Assembly (NCBI GenBank): GCA_023444765.1
Contig: JAEXLY010000049.1
Coordinates: 1-28,225 of the forward strand
DNA length: 28,225 bases
From: Pseudomonadota bacterium
Lineage (GTDB): Bacteria > Pseudomonadota > Gammaproteobacteria > Xanthomonadales > Xanthomonadaceae
Reading direction: 5' to 3'
Shown here: positions 12,823-20,605 of the stretch, one piece after another
Layout of the letters: each line of letters opens with the position of its first letter
Position numbering within the stretch: the stretch's first letter is position 1
Made by a program: the position numbers and the translations under genes
Notes under the pieces: model-generated
The model's database searches: none
Seen by the model: the letters and a program-made list of their open reading frames with translations, nothing else
What the model was told of the DNA's origin: nothing

Positions 12823-14256
12823 TCAGCCGCGCCCGCGCCAGAAATCGGCGTTGCGGATACCGAGCGCGTCCGGGTCGAAGGTGGGGTCGAGGCCCTGCTT
12901 CTTCTGCCGCTCGTAGTCGCGCAGCGCCAGCAGCGCGGGCTTCTGCAGGATCAGGATCGCGACGATGTTGAGCCAGGCCATCAGCCCCACGCCGATGTCG
13001 CCCAGCGTCCATGCCATCTCGGCGCTGCGCACGGAGCCGAAGGTCACCGCGGCCAGGATCGCGAGGCGCAGGATGAAGATGGTCCAGGGGCGATGGATCT
13101 TGCGGTTGATGTAGGCGACGTTGGTTTCGGCCATGTAGTAGTAGGCCAGGATCGTGGTGAAGGCGAAGAACAGCAGCGCCATGGCCACGAACGCGGCTCC
13201 GTATCCGGGCAGGATGCTTTCCACCGCGTGCTGGGCGAAACCGGGGCCCACCTCGATTCCGGGCAGGGCCTCGAGCAGCATGCCGCCCTCGGGATCGTTG
13301 ACGTTGTACATGCCGGTGGAGAGGATCATGAAGGCCGTGGCGCTGCACACCAGCAGCGTGTCCACGTAAACCGAGAACGCCTGCACATACCCCTGCTTGG
13401 CCGGATGCGAGACCTCGGCGGCCGCCGCGGCATGGGGACCCGTGCCCTGGCCCGCTTCGTTGGAGTAGATGCCGCGCTTGACGCCCCACTCGATGGCCAG
13501 GCCCAGCACCGCGCCGAAGGCGGCTTCCATCCCGAATGCGCTGCGGAATATCAGCGCGAACATCTCCGGGATCTGCGCGTAGTTGAGGAACATGATCACG
13601 AGCGCGACCAGGATGTAGGCCAGCGCCATGAACGGCACCACCACCTGGGCGAACGCCGCGATGCGCTTGACGCCGCCGAAGATGATGAAGCCCAGCGCGA
13701 CCACCAGCAGCGTCGCAGTCGCCGTGGGCGGGATGCTCCAGGCGTTGTACATGCTGGCCGCGATGCCGTTGGCCTGCACGCCGGGCAGCAGGAAGCCGGT
13801 GGCCACCACCGTCACCACGGCGAACAGCCAGGCATACCAGCGCTGGCCCATCGCCTTCTCGATGTAGTAGGCCGGGCCGCCGCGGTACTGTCCCTTGTCG
13901 TCGATCTCCTTGTAGATCTGGCCGAGCGTCGACTCGACATAGGCGGTCGACGCACCGAGGAAGGCCACCACCCACATCCAGAACACCGCGCCCGGACCGC
14001 CGAAGTAGATCGCGGTCGCGACGCCGGCGATATTGCCGATGCCCACCCGCCCCGACAGCGAGAGCGCCAGCGCCTGGAACGGGGACACGCCCGCCGGCGA
14101 CTTCTCGCCAGACAGCATCAGGCGCACCATCTCGCGCACGCCGCGGACCTGCAGGAAGCGGGTGCGGATCGAGAAGTACAGGCCCGCGCCGAGGCAGAGC
14201 GCGATCAGGGCCTTGCTCCAGATGATGCCGTTCAGCCAGCCAATAAGTGCTTCCAC
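12823..14256 (-). CDS. AGCS-family sodium:alanine/glycine symporter
   Basis: A 477-residue inner-membrane amino-acid carrier (Alanine or Glycine:Cation Symporter family) that brings in alanine or glycine with sodium. About ten to eleven hydrophobic segments are visible. Family blocks: F-Q-A-L-A-L-S-L-S-G-R-V-G-I-G-N-I-A-G-V-A (the ALSGRVGIGNIAGV signature), G-G-P-G-A-V-F-W-M-W, K-G-Q-Y-R-G-G-P-A-Y-Y-I, E-W-G-V-K-R-G-I-Y-S-N-E-A-G-Q-G, and Y-Y-Y-M-A-E-T-N. Start at GTG 14256: a purine run GGGGGAGAG lies 4 bases upstream and the N-terminus then fits the family; the longer open frame to 14505 is not needed. rlmB follows downstream. Confidence 0.92.
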   Translation of the reverse strand: MEALIGWLNGIIWSKALIALCLGAGLYFSIRTRFLQVRGVREMVRLMLSGEKSPAGVSPFQALALSLSGRVGIGNIAGVATAIYFGGPGAVFWMWVVAFLGASTAYVESTLGQIYKEIDDKGQYRGGPAYYIEKAMGQRWYAWLFAVVTVVATGFLLPGVQANGIAASMYNAWSIPPTATATLLVVALGFIIFGGVKRIAAFAQVVVPFMALAYILVALVIMFLNYAQIPEMFALIFRSAFGMEAAFGAVLGLAIEWGVKRGIYSNEAGQGTGPHAAAAAEVSHPAKQGYVQAFSVYVDTLLVCSATAFMILSTGMYNVNDPEGGMLLEALPGIEVGPGFAQHAVESILPGYGAAFVAMALLFFAFTTILAYYYMAETNVAYINRKIHRPWTIFILRLAILAAVTFGSVRSAEMAWTLGDIGVGLMAWLNIVAILILQKPALLALRDYERQKKQGLDPTFDPDALGIRNADFWRGRG

Positions 14257-14260
14257 GGAA

Positions 14261-14269
14261 CTCTCCCCC
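14261..14269 (-). promoter_or_regulatory. Shine-Dalgarno deciding the AGCS GTG start
   Basis: GGGGGAGAG on the complementary strand, 4 bases before GTG at 14256. It is among the strongest ribosome binding sites of the window and supports a GTG start rather than the longer open frame. Confidence 0.6.
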
Positions 14270-14331
14270 TCCGGTCGGTTGGCACGCTCCGCCGGGACGC
14301 GGACGCACGGAAGGCCGCAAGATAACTGATT

Positions 14332-14345
14332 TGGGGACATCCCCA
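14332..14345 (-). promoter_or_regulatory. inverted repeat upstream of AGCS gene, candidate operator
   Basis: Perfect 6-bp arms TGGGGA / TCCCCA around two central bases, 75 bases upstream of the GTG. A TTATCT hexamer (14325-14320 on the complementary strand) just downstream of it could be the -10 element. The dyad would then sit over the -10/-35 spacer. Regulator unknown. Confidence 0.35.
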
Positions 14346-14416
14346 CCCCTGCCGTCGGCCATGGCGTCCGTGTCGCGACGGCAACCGGGCGGCCGTTCCG
14401 GCCCGTCGCCCATCGC

Positions 14417-15004
14417 CTACACGCGGGCGCAGTGTCTTCCGACGGCCGTGTCCGCCCCAGCCGAAGGTCCGTCGCCGCGCACCCGTGCGTACAGGTGCAG
14501 GTCATGGATCCGTCCGCGCTTGCGCACCGCGCTGCGCATCACGCCTTCCTGGACGAAGCCGTTCTTCTCCAGCACCCGCGCCGAGGCCTGGTTGAAGTCG
14601 AGCACGGTGGCCTGCAGCCGCTCCAGTGCCAGCGTGTCCATGACCCAAGGCGCGAACGTCGCCACCACGCGCGTCATCAATCCCCGTCCCCAGTACGCCG
14701 GGGCCAGCCAGTAGCCGAACTCGGCGCCCACACTGCGTTCCCCGGCGAAGGGCCGCGCTCCGATGCCGCCCCGGGCCTCGCCGTCCACCTCGATGGCGAA
14801 CACCGGATCGGAAAGGTCGATCACCCTGCCCGACAGGAACGCCTCGCCGTCGACGCGCGTGTAGGGAGACGGAAAGCGGTCGCTGAGGCCCGGCGGGATG
14901 CGCGGGTCGTCCGCATGCCGCACCAGCGCCTCCAGGTCAGCGGCACGCCATGCCCGCAGCCGGACGCCCCCACCCACCAGCAGGTCCGCGCCGTTCCCTT
15001 CCAC
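14417..15004 (-). CDS. RimJ/RimL-type GNAT acetyltransferase
   Basis: A protein of about 195 residues with one GNAT (Acetyltransf_3-like) domain. V-R-L-R-A-W-R-A-A-D-L-E-A-L opens the fold, G-Y-W-L-A-P-A-Y-W-G-R-G-L-M is the beta4/acetyl-CoA pyrophosphate-binding region (Q/R-x-x-G-x-G/A equivalent), and N-Q-A-S-A-R-V-L-E-K-N-G-F is the C-terminal motif typical of RimJ/RimL and YjdJ-like N-acetyltransferases. The substrate could be a protein N-terminus or a small amine. Start is uncertain: GTG at 15004 has GGAGG 8 bases upstream; GTG at 15043 is an alternative. It lies between the RND pump and the AGCS gene, same direction. Confidence 0.8.
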   Translation of the reverse strand: MEGNGADLLVGGGVRLRAWRAADLEALVRHADDPRIPPGLSDRFPSPYTRVDGEAFLSGRVIDLSDPVFAIEVDGEARGGIGARPFAGERSVGAEFGYWLAPAYWGRGLMTRVVATFAPWVMDTLALERLQATVLDFNQASARVLEKNGFVQEGVMRSAVRKRGRIHDLHLYARVRGDGPSAGADTAVGRHCARV

Positions 15005-15130
15005 AGCATTGCCCTCCACGCCATCGAAGCCTGCCGCGACCACGATGGTCGCACGCCGCAGGACGCGGGCGGCCCGCCGTGGCGGCGCCCCAGCGTCCGC
15101 GCGAACCGGTGCGGCCGTCTTCGCCCGGCC

Positions 15131-18100
15131 TCAGGCGTGACCGCTGACCGGTGCCGTTTCGGCCTCGAGCCGTTCAAGCTTCTGCGCCAGCGCATCCGGC
15201 GAACGCGTGAAGGGTGCCAGCAGCGCGTAGAACGCCGGCACCACGAACAGCGACAGCAGGGTCGCGAACGACACGCCGAAGATGATCACCACGCCGATGG
15301 TGGCCCGGCTGGCCGAGCCCGGTCCGCCCGCCACCACCAGCGGCACCGCGCCCATCACCGTCGCCGCGGAGGTCATCAGGATCGGACGCAGGCGCACCGC
15401 CGACGCTTCGGCGATGGCCGCGCGCACGTCCATGCCCTCGTCGCGCAGCTGGTTGGCGAACTCGACGATCAGGATGCCGTTCTTCGCGGCGAGGCCCACC
15501 AGCATCACGATGCCGATCTGGCTGAAGAGGTTGAGCGTGCCACCGGTCGCCCACAGCCCGATCAGCGCGCCCAGCACCGCCAGCGGCACCGTGAGCATGA
15601 TCACCAGCGGATGGATGAAGCTCTCGAACTGCGCGGCCAGCACCAGGTAGACGATCAGCAGCGCCATCGCGAAGGTCACCAGCACCGCGCCGCCGGCGCG
15701 CTGGTACTCGCGGGTCTCGCCCTTCCAGTCGATCTGCGCGTAGTCGGGCAGTTCCTCCTCCACCACGCGCTGCGTCCACTCGATGGCTTCACCCATGCTG
15801 TAGCCCGGCGCAAGGCCGGCGCTGATGGTAATGGCGCGCAGGCGGTTGAAGCGGTTGAAGCTGCCAGGCTCGGCGATTTCCTCAAGCGTGACCAGGTTGG
15901 ACATCGGCACCAGGGCGCCGTCGCCGCCGCGTACGTAGGTATTGGCCAGGTCCGCCGGCGTCATCCGCGCCTGGCGGCCGGCCTGCACCACCACCTCGTA
16001 CTCCTCGCCGTTGTCGACATAGGTGGTCACGCGACGCGAGCCCATCATCGTCTCGAGCGTACGGCCGATCGCGGTCACCGGTACGCCGAGGTCGGCGGCT
16101 CGGGCACGGTCGATCTGCACGCGCATCTGCGGCCGCGTTTCCTTGTAGTCGGAGTCGGGGTCCTGGATGCCCGGATTGGATTCCATCCGCTCGAGTACAC
16201 GATCGCGCCACTGCGCCAGTTCCGCATAGTCCGGTCCACCCAGCACCAGCTGGTAGCGTTGGCCGCGGCTGCCGACGAGGCCGCCCGGCACGTTGGCGCG
16301 CACCTGAACGCCGGGCAATTCGGCGAACTGGCGGCGCAGGCCCGCAACCACCTCGTTGGTGCTCTGCTCGCGCACGTTCCAGTCTTCGAGGAACACGATC
16401 ACCTGGCCGGTGTGCATCTCCTCGCTGCCGCCCCAGCCGCGCGGCACGCGCGAGTTGGCGCGCTGGATCGGCTTGCCCTCGCCGACCTCGCCCAGCACGA
16501 TCCTCTCGACCTGCTGGATCTGCGACACGGTGTAGTCGAAGCCGGCGCCCTCGGGACCGTCGACCATCACGAAGAAGCGCCCGCGGTCCTCGGCCGGGGC
16601 CAGCTCGCTGGGGACGCGCAGGAACAGCAGCGCGGCCACCAGGCCGCAGACCGCCATCGCCGCCAGCACCAGCGCCAGCAGGCGCCCGCCGGGCATCGCC
16701 ACCAGTCGTTCCACCCCGCGGCCATAACCGGCGCTGACGCGCGCCAGCTGGCGGTTGCGCCAGGCGTTGAAGCCGCTTTCCCTGCCGTGCGGGCGCAGCA
16801 GCTTGGAGCACATCATCGGCGTGAGCGTGAGTGCGATGAAGGCCGACAGCGCGACCGCGCCGGCCAGCGCCACCGACAGTTCGCGGAACAGCCGCCCGGT
16901 GTTGCCGTCCATGAACCCCACCGGCAGGAACACCGCCACCAGTACCGCCGTGGTGGCGATCACCGCGAACGCCACCTGGGCGGTGCCGCGCCTTGCCGCG
17001 ACCAGCGGCGGTTCGCCGAGGTCCGTGCGCCGCTGCGCGTTCTCCAGCACGATGATGGCATCGTCCACCACCAGGCCGATGCACAGCACCAGCGCCAGCA
17101 GGGTCAGCAGGTTGATCGAGAAACCGAAGACGTACAGCGCGATGAATGCGGCGATCAGGCACACCGGCACGGTCACCGCCGGGATCAGGGCCGCGCGCAG
17201 GCTCCCAAGGAACAGCCAGATCACCAGGAACACCAGCACCATCGCCTCGCCGAGCGTCCAGTACACGCGCTTGATCGAAGCGTCGATGAAGGTGGTGCCG
17301 TCATAGGCGATGAAGATGTCGGTGCCCTCGGGCAGGGTCTTCTGGATCACCTCGGCCTCGGCGCGCGCGGCCCGCGCCACGTCCAGCGCATTGGCGGTGG
17401 AGGTGCGCACGATCCCCAGGCCGACGTTCGGCACGCCATTGCTGCGCAGGTACGCCCGGCGCTCCTCCGGGCCCAGCTCCACCTGGGCCACATCGCCCAG
17501 GCGCACCACGTAGCCGTCCTCGCCCTTGCGCAACGGAACCTGCGCGAACTGCTCGGGCTGGCGGTAGCCGCGCTCCACGCGCAGGGTGAAGTCGCGCGAT
17601 TCGGATTCAATGCGTCCGGCCGGCAACTCCACGTTCTCGCTGCGCAGCGCGTTCTCGACATCGGTGGCGGTGATGCCGCGGGCGGCCATGGCGTCGCGGT
17701 CGAGCCAGATCCGCATCGCATAGCGCTGCGAACCGCCCAGCTGCACCCGCGCCACGCCATCGAGCGCCGAGAGCCGGTCGACCACGTAGCGGTCGGCGTA
17801 GTCGGTCAGCTCCATGGTGTCCATGGTCGTGGAGCGCATGTTCAGCCAGACGATGACCTCGGCGTCGGCCTCGACCTTCGAAACCTCGGGCGGATCGGCC
17901 TCGTCGGGCATGCGGTCCATGACCCGGCTGATGCGGTCGCGCACGTCGTTGGCGGCGGCCTCGATGTCGCGCGTGAGGTTGAACTCGATGGTGACGTCGG
18001 CGCGTCCGTTGCGGCTGCTGGACTGGATGGTGTTGATGCCCTCGATGCCCGACAGCGCGTCCTCGAGGATCTGGGTGACGCGCGTCTCGACCACCGCCGC

Positions 18101-18265
18101 GGACGCGCCCGGGTAGGTGACGTCCACCGAGACGATCGGCGGATCGATGTTCGGCAGCTCGCGCAGGGTCAGGCGGGTGAAGGACATCAGGCCCAGCACC
18201 ACCAGCAACAGGCTGATGACGGCCGCGAACACCGGCCGCTTGATCGAGACATCGGAAAGCTTCAT
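15131..18265 (-). CDS. RND efflux pump permease (HAE1 family)
   Basis: A 1044-residue inner-membrane proton-driven exporter of the AcrB/MexB type. The N-terminus M-K-L-S-D-V-S-I-K-R-P-V-F-A leads into TM1; two large periplasmic loops follow TM1 and TM7. The proton-relay residues are visible: the Asp pair in G-L-V-V-D-D-A-I-I-V-L-E-N in TM4 and the Lys in G-L-A-A-K-N-G-I-L-I-V-E-F in TM10 (about residue 928). Sequence style (R-P-V-F-A, L-P-N-I-D-P-P) resembles the MexK/MdtB-like or AcrD-unlike subgroup that pairs with a single adaptor. It starts 6 bases after the adaptor stop, so the two form an operon. Exported compounds cannot be told from sequence. Confidence 0.95.
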   Translation of the reverse strand: MKLSDVSIKRPVFAAVISLLLVVLGLMSFTRLTLRELPNIDPPIVSVDVTYPGASAAVVETRVTQILEDALSGIEGINTIQSSSRNGRADVTIEFNLTRDIEAAANDVRDRISRVMDRMPDEADPPEVSKVEADAEVIVWLNMRSTTMDTMELTDYADRYVVDRLSALDGVARVQLGGSQRYAMRIWLDRDAMAARGITATDVENALRSENVELPAGRIESESRDFTLRVERGYRQPEQFAQVPLRKGEDGYVVRLGDVAQVELGPEERRAYLRSNGVPNVGLGIVRTSTANALDVARAARAEAEVIQKTLPEGTDIFIAYDGTTFIDASIKRVYWTLGEAMVLVFLVIWLFLGSLRAALIPAVTVPVCLIAAFIALYVFGFSINLLTLLALVLCIGLVVDDAIIVLENAQRRTDLGEPPLVAARRGTAQVAFAVIATTAVLVAVFLPVGFMDGNTGRLFRELSVALAGAVALSAFIALTLTPMMCSKLLRPHGRESGFNAWRNRQLARVSAGYGRGVERLVAMPGGRLLALVLAAMAVCGLVAALLFLRVPSELAPAEDRGRFFVMVDGPEGAGFDYTVSQIQQVERIVLGEVGEGKPIQRANSRVPRGWGGSEEMHTGQVIVFLEDWNVREQSTNEVVAGLRRQFAELPGVQVRANVPGGLVGSRGQRYQLVLGGPDYAELAQWRDRVLERMESNPGIQDPDSDYKETRPQMRVQIDRARAADLGVPVTAIGRTLETMMGSRRVTTYVDNGEEYEVVVQAGRQARMTPADLANTYVRGGDGALVPMSNLVTLEEIAEPGSFNRFNRLRAITISAGLAPGYSMGEAIEWTQRVVEEELPDYAQIDWKGETREYQRAGGAVLVTFAMALLIVYLVLAAQFESFIHPLVIMLTVPLAVLGALIGLWATGGTLNLFSQIGIVMLVGLAAKNGILIVEFANQLRDEGMDVRAAIAEASAVRLRPILMTSAATVMGAVPLVVAGGPGSASRATIGVVIIFGVSFATLLSLFVVPAFYALLAPFTRSPDALAQKLERLEAETAPVSGHA

Positions 18266-18271
18266 GGCGGA

Positions 18272-19357
18272 TCAGCCGTCCTGCGCGGGGGACGTCGGGG
18301 CCTCGGTCGGGGCCTCGGAGATGGACATGGCCGGACGCAGCTTCCCGGTCCCGTCCACGACGATGCGGTCGCCCGGTTCGATGCCGTCCACGATCTCGAC
18401 CTGCCCGGCGCGACGCTCGCCGACCTGGACGCTGGCCCGCTCCACGGTGTCGTCCTGCTTCACCCGCCACACGAAGGTGTCGCGTCCCACCTGCACCACG
18501 GCGATCTCGGGCAGCACCAGCGCCTCGCGCTGCGGCCGCGACAGTTGCACCTGCATCAGCATTCCGGGGCGCAGGCGCCGTTCGGCATTGGGGAAGTCGC
18601 CGCGCACCACGACGGCGCGCGTGGCCGCATCGACGCGGGCGTCCACGCTGGAGACCTCGCCCTCGAAGGTCACGCCCGGCCAGGCAACGCTGGTCCCGGC
18701 CAGCCGCTGGCCGGTTGCCAGATGCGCCAGATGCACTTCCGGCACCGGGAAATCGACATGGACGCGCGAGATGTCGTCCAGGGTCGCGACTACGGTACCC
18801 GGTGTCACCAGCGCGCCCGGGCTGACCTGGCGGATGCCGAGCCGGCCGGCGAAGGGCGCGCGGATGCGGCGGTCGCCGATGTCGGCGCGCATCTGCTCCA
18901 CCCGCGCCACCGCGGCGTCGCGCGTTGCGCGCTGGGTATCGAGCAGGGAGCGGGCGATCAACTGCTGGCCGACCAGTTCGGTGCCGCGCCGGTACTGTTG
19001 TTCGGCCTCCTTCGCCGCGGCTTCGGCCGCCTGCAGCGCGGCCGCCTGCTGCCGGCCCGACAGCGTGACCAGTGGCGCCCCCGCCGGCACCTCGTCCCCG
19101 CTTTCGAAATGCACGCGCTCGACGGTTTCGCTGACCTTGGCCGTGATCGTCACGGACTCGCGTGCCTTCACCGTGCCCAGGGCCTGGATCGTGTCGCTCC
19201 AGGGCTGCATCCGCGCCACCTGCGTGGTCACCACCGCGGCGGGTGCATCCCGGCCCGGCCCTGCGGGAGCGGCGTCCCCGCCGCATGCGGACAACAGCAG
19301 GCACAGGCCCGTGAACAGCAGGGTCGGGAAAGGCGGGAAACGGAAATCTGCGGGCAT
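18272..19357 (-). CDS. RND efflux periplasmic adaptor (membrane fusion protein)
   Basis: A 361-residue lipoprotein adaptor bridging the inner-membrane RND pump to an outer-membrane channel. The signal ends in L-S-A-C24-G-G (lipobox). Then come a split lipoyl/barrel-sandwich domain (G-T-V-K-A-R-E-S-V-T-I-T-A-K-V-S near residue 62 and R-A-P-F-A-G-R-L-G-I-R near 168), an alpha-helical coiled-coil hairpin between them (about 103-160, rich in Ala, Glu, Gln, Arg), a beta-barrel and a membrane-proximal domain. ATG at 19357 lacks a clear Shine-Dalgarno but fits the signal peptide. No TolC-like gene or regulator gene is adjacent, so the outer-membrane partner must be encoded elsewhere. Confidence 0.93.
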   Translation of the reverse strand: MPADFRFPPFPTLLFTGLCLLLSACGGDAAPAGPGRDAPAAVVTTQVARMQPWSDTIQALGTVKARESVTITAKVSETVERVHFESGDEVPAGAPLVTLSGRQQAAALQAAEAAAKEAEQQYRRGTELVGQQLIARSLLDTQRATRDAAVARVEQMRADIGDRRIRAPFAGRLGIRQVSPGALVTPGTVVATLDDISRVHVDFPVPEVHLAHLATGQRLAGTSVAWPGVTFEGEVSSVDARVDAATRAVVVRGDFPNAERRLRPGMLMQVQLSRPQREALVLPEIAVVQVGRDTFVWRVKQDDTVERASVQVGERRAGQVEIVDGIEPGDRIVVDGTGKLRPAMSISEAPTEAPTSPAQDG

Positions 19358-19376
19358 GTCGACAGCGGGGAAGGAA

Positions 19377-19402
19377 ACCGCCCGATTCTATCGGGGGGCG
19401 GT
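19377..19402 (-). promoter_or_regulatory. promoter -10 within an inverted repeat before the RND operon
   Basis: On the complementary strand TAGAAT (19390-19385) lies 27 bases before the adaptor ATG and sits inside a dyad: CCCGAT-TCT-ATCGGG (19381-19395) is perfect, and the outer arms ACCGCC / GGCGGT extend it with three unpaired bases. Overlap of a dyad with a -10 box suggests a repressor site (for example TetR- or MarR-like), but this is inference. No convincing -35 box. Confidence 0.4.
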
Positions 19403-19497
19403 GAAGGCCGCCCATGCCAAAGGAGGGGGCGATCCGTGGCCCGGGCGTGTCAACCCGCGCGATGCCCGTGCGTTACCGCCGCACCCTGGGTGACGGT

Positions 19498-20508
19498 TCA
19501 GGCGCCCGCCTGCCACCTGCCCAGTGCCGCCTGCCCGTTGTCGCGGGCACGCGCGAAGACCGCTTCCTGGGCCTTGCCCGCGTTCCGCTGCAGGTCCTGC
19601 GACCAGATCTTGAGCGCGGCCGACTGCATCGCACGCCCATAGGAGAACGACAGCGTCCACGGATGCGGGCCCATCCGGTTCATCGCATCCAGGTGCGCGG
19701 TAGCGGCACGGTCGCTCTGTCCACCCGACAGGAACACGATGCCGGGCAGGATCGCCGGCACCGTGGACTTCAGGCACAGCAGCGTGGCCTCGGCGACTTC
19801 CTCCACCGAGGCCGTCTCTCCGCTGCCGCTGCCGGGAAGCACCATCGACGGCTTGAGGATGGTGCCCTCCAGCGACACGCTGTGCTGGTAGAGCGCGTCG
19901 AACAGCGATCGCAGCACCACCTCGTGCACCCCGTAACTGGCTTCGATGTCATGGCTGCCGTCCATCAGCACCTCGGGCTCGACCACCGGCACCAGACCCT
20001 GCTCCTGGCAGAGCGCGGCGAACCGCGCCAGGGCATGACTGTTGGACTCGATGCACGTGCCCGAAGGAATGTCGTCGCCGATCCCGATCACCGCGCGCCA
20101 CTTGGCGAAGCGCGCGCCGAGCTTGTAGTACTCCTCCAGGCGTGGGCGCAGTCCGTCCAGGCCCTCGGTGACCAGTTCGCCCGGGCAGCCGGCCAGCGGC
20201 TGGGTGCCCTTGTCCACCTTGATGCCCGCGAGGATGCCGGCGTCGGCCATCAGGCGGGTCAACGGAACGCCATCGCGGCTGGCCTGGCGGATGGTCTCGT
20301 CGAACAGGATGGCGCCGCTGATGTGCTCGCCCAGTCGCGGCGTGGTCAGCAGCAGTTCGCGATAGGCGCGGCGGTTGGCCTCGTTGCTCGCGATGCCGAC
20401 GGCTTCGAAACGCCGCGACAGCGTGCTGGTCGACTCGTCGATCGCCAGCAGGCCCTTGCCCGGGGCCACCATCGCCTGCGCGGTTTCGGCCAGCGTTTCG
20501 ATGCTCAT
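19498..20508 (-). CDS. fba: class I fructose-bisphosphate aldolase
   Basis: A 336-residue Schiff-base aldolase that splits fructose 1,6-bisphosphate into dihydroxyacetone phosphate and glyceraldehyde 3-phosphate in glycolysis, or runs in reverse. Class I features: L-A-I-D-E-S-T-S-T near residue 21, K136-W, catalytic acid Glu178 in V-V-E-P-E, the Schiff-base Lys219 in E-G-T-I-L-K-P-S-M-V, and F-L-S-G-G-Q-S. No class II zinc ligands. Length is normal (about 340). It lies 97 bases after pyk in the same direction, with a TATAAT box in the gap, so it can be transcribed alone or with pyk. Confidence 0.95.
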   Translation of the reverse strand: MSIETLAETAQAMVAPGKGLLAIDESTSTLSRRFEAVGIASNEANRRAYRELLLTTPRLGEHISGAILFDETIRQASRDGVPLTRLMADAGILAGIKVDKGTQPLAGCPGELVTEGLDGLRPRLEEYYKLGARFAKWRAVIGIGDDIPSGTCIESNSHALARFAALCQEQGLVPVVEPEVLMDGSHDIEASYGVHEVVLRSLFDALYQHSVSLEGTILKPSMVLPGSGSGETASVEEVAEATLLCLKSTVPAILPGIVFLSGGQSDRAATAHLDAMNRMGPHPWTLSFSYGRAMQSAALKIWSQDLQRNAGKAQEAVFARARDNGQAALGRWQAGA

Positions 20509-20537
20509 GTCGGGGAACGCCGTCGGGAAGGGCGGCG

Positions 20538-20543
20538 ATTATA
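20538..20543 (-). promoter_or_regulatory. consensus -10 box upstream of fba
   Basis: TATAAT exactly on the complementary strand, 29 bases before the fba ATG, in an otherwise GC-rich gap. The -35 region is poor. Suggests an internal promoter giving aldolase its own transcript. Confidence 0.5.
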
Positions 20544-20605
20544 TCCCCGCCCTGCCGGCCCCCATCCCTGTGGCGCCGGGCCACACGCTCCGGCGCGACG
20601 CCGAG

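Noticed and set aside
19448..19453. TTGACA on the minus strand as -35 box of the RND operon
   Set aside because: It lies 57 bases from the TAGAAT box and has no -10-like hexamer at 16-18 bases.
14432..19642. Plus-strand open frame of 1736 codons
   Set aside because: It is antisense to the acetyltransferase, RND pump and adaptor; the translation is His/Arg/Gln/Ala-rich without domains, as expected for a GC-rich shadow frame.
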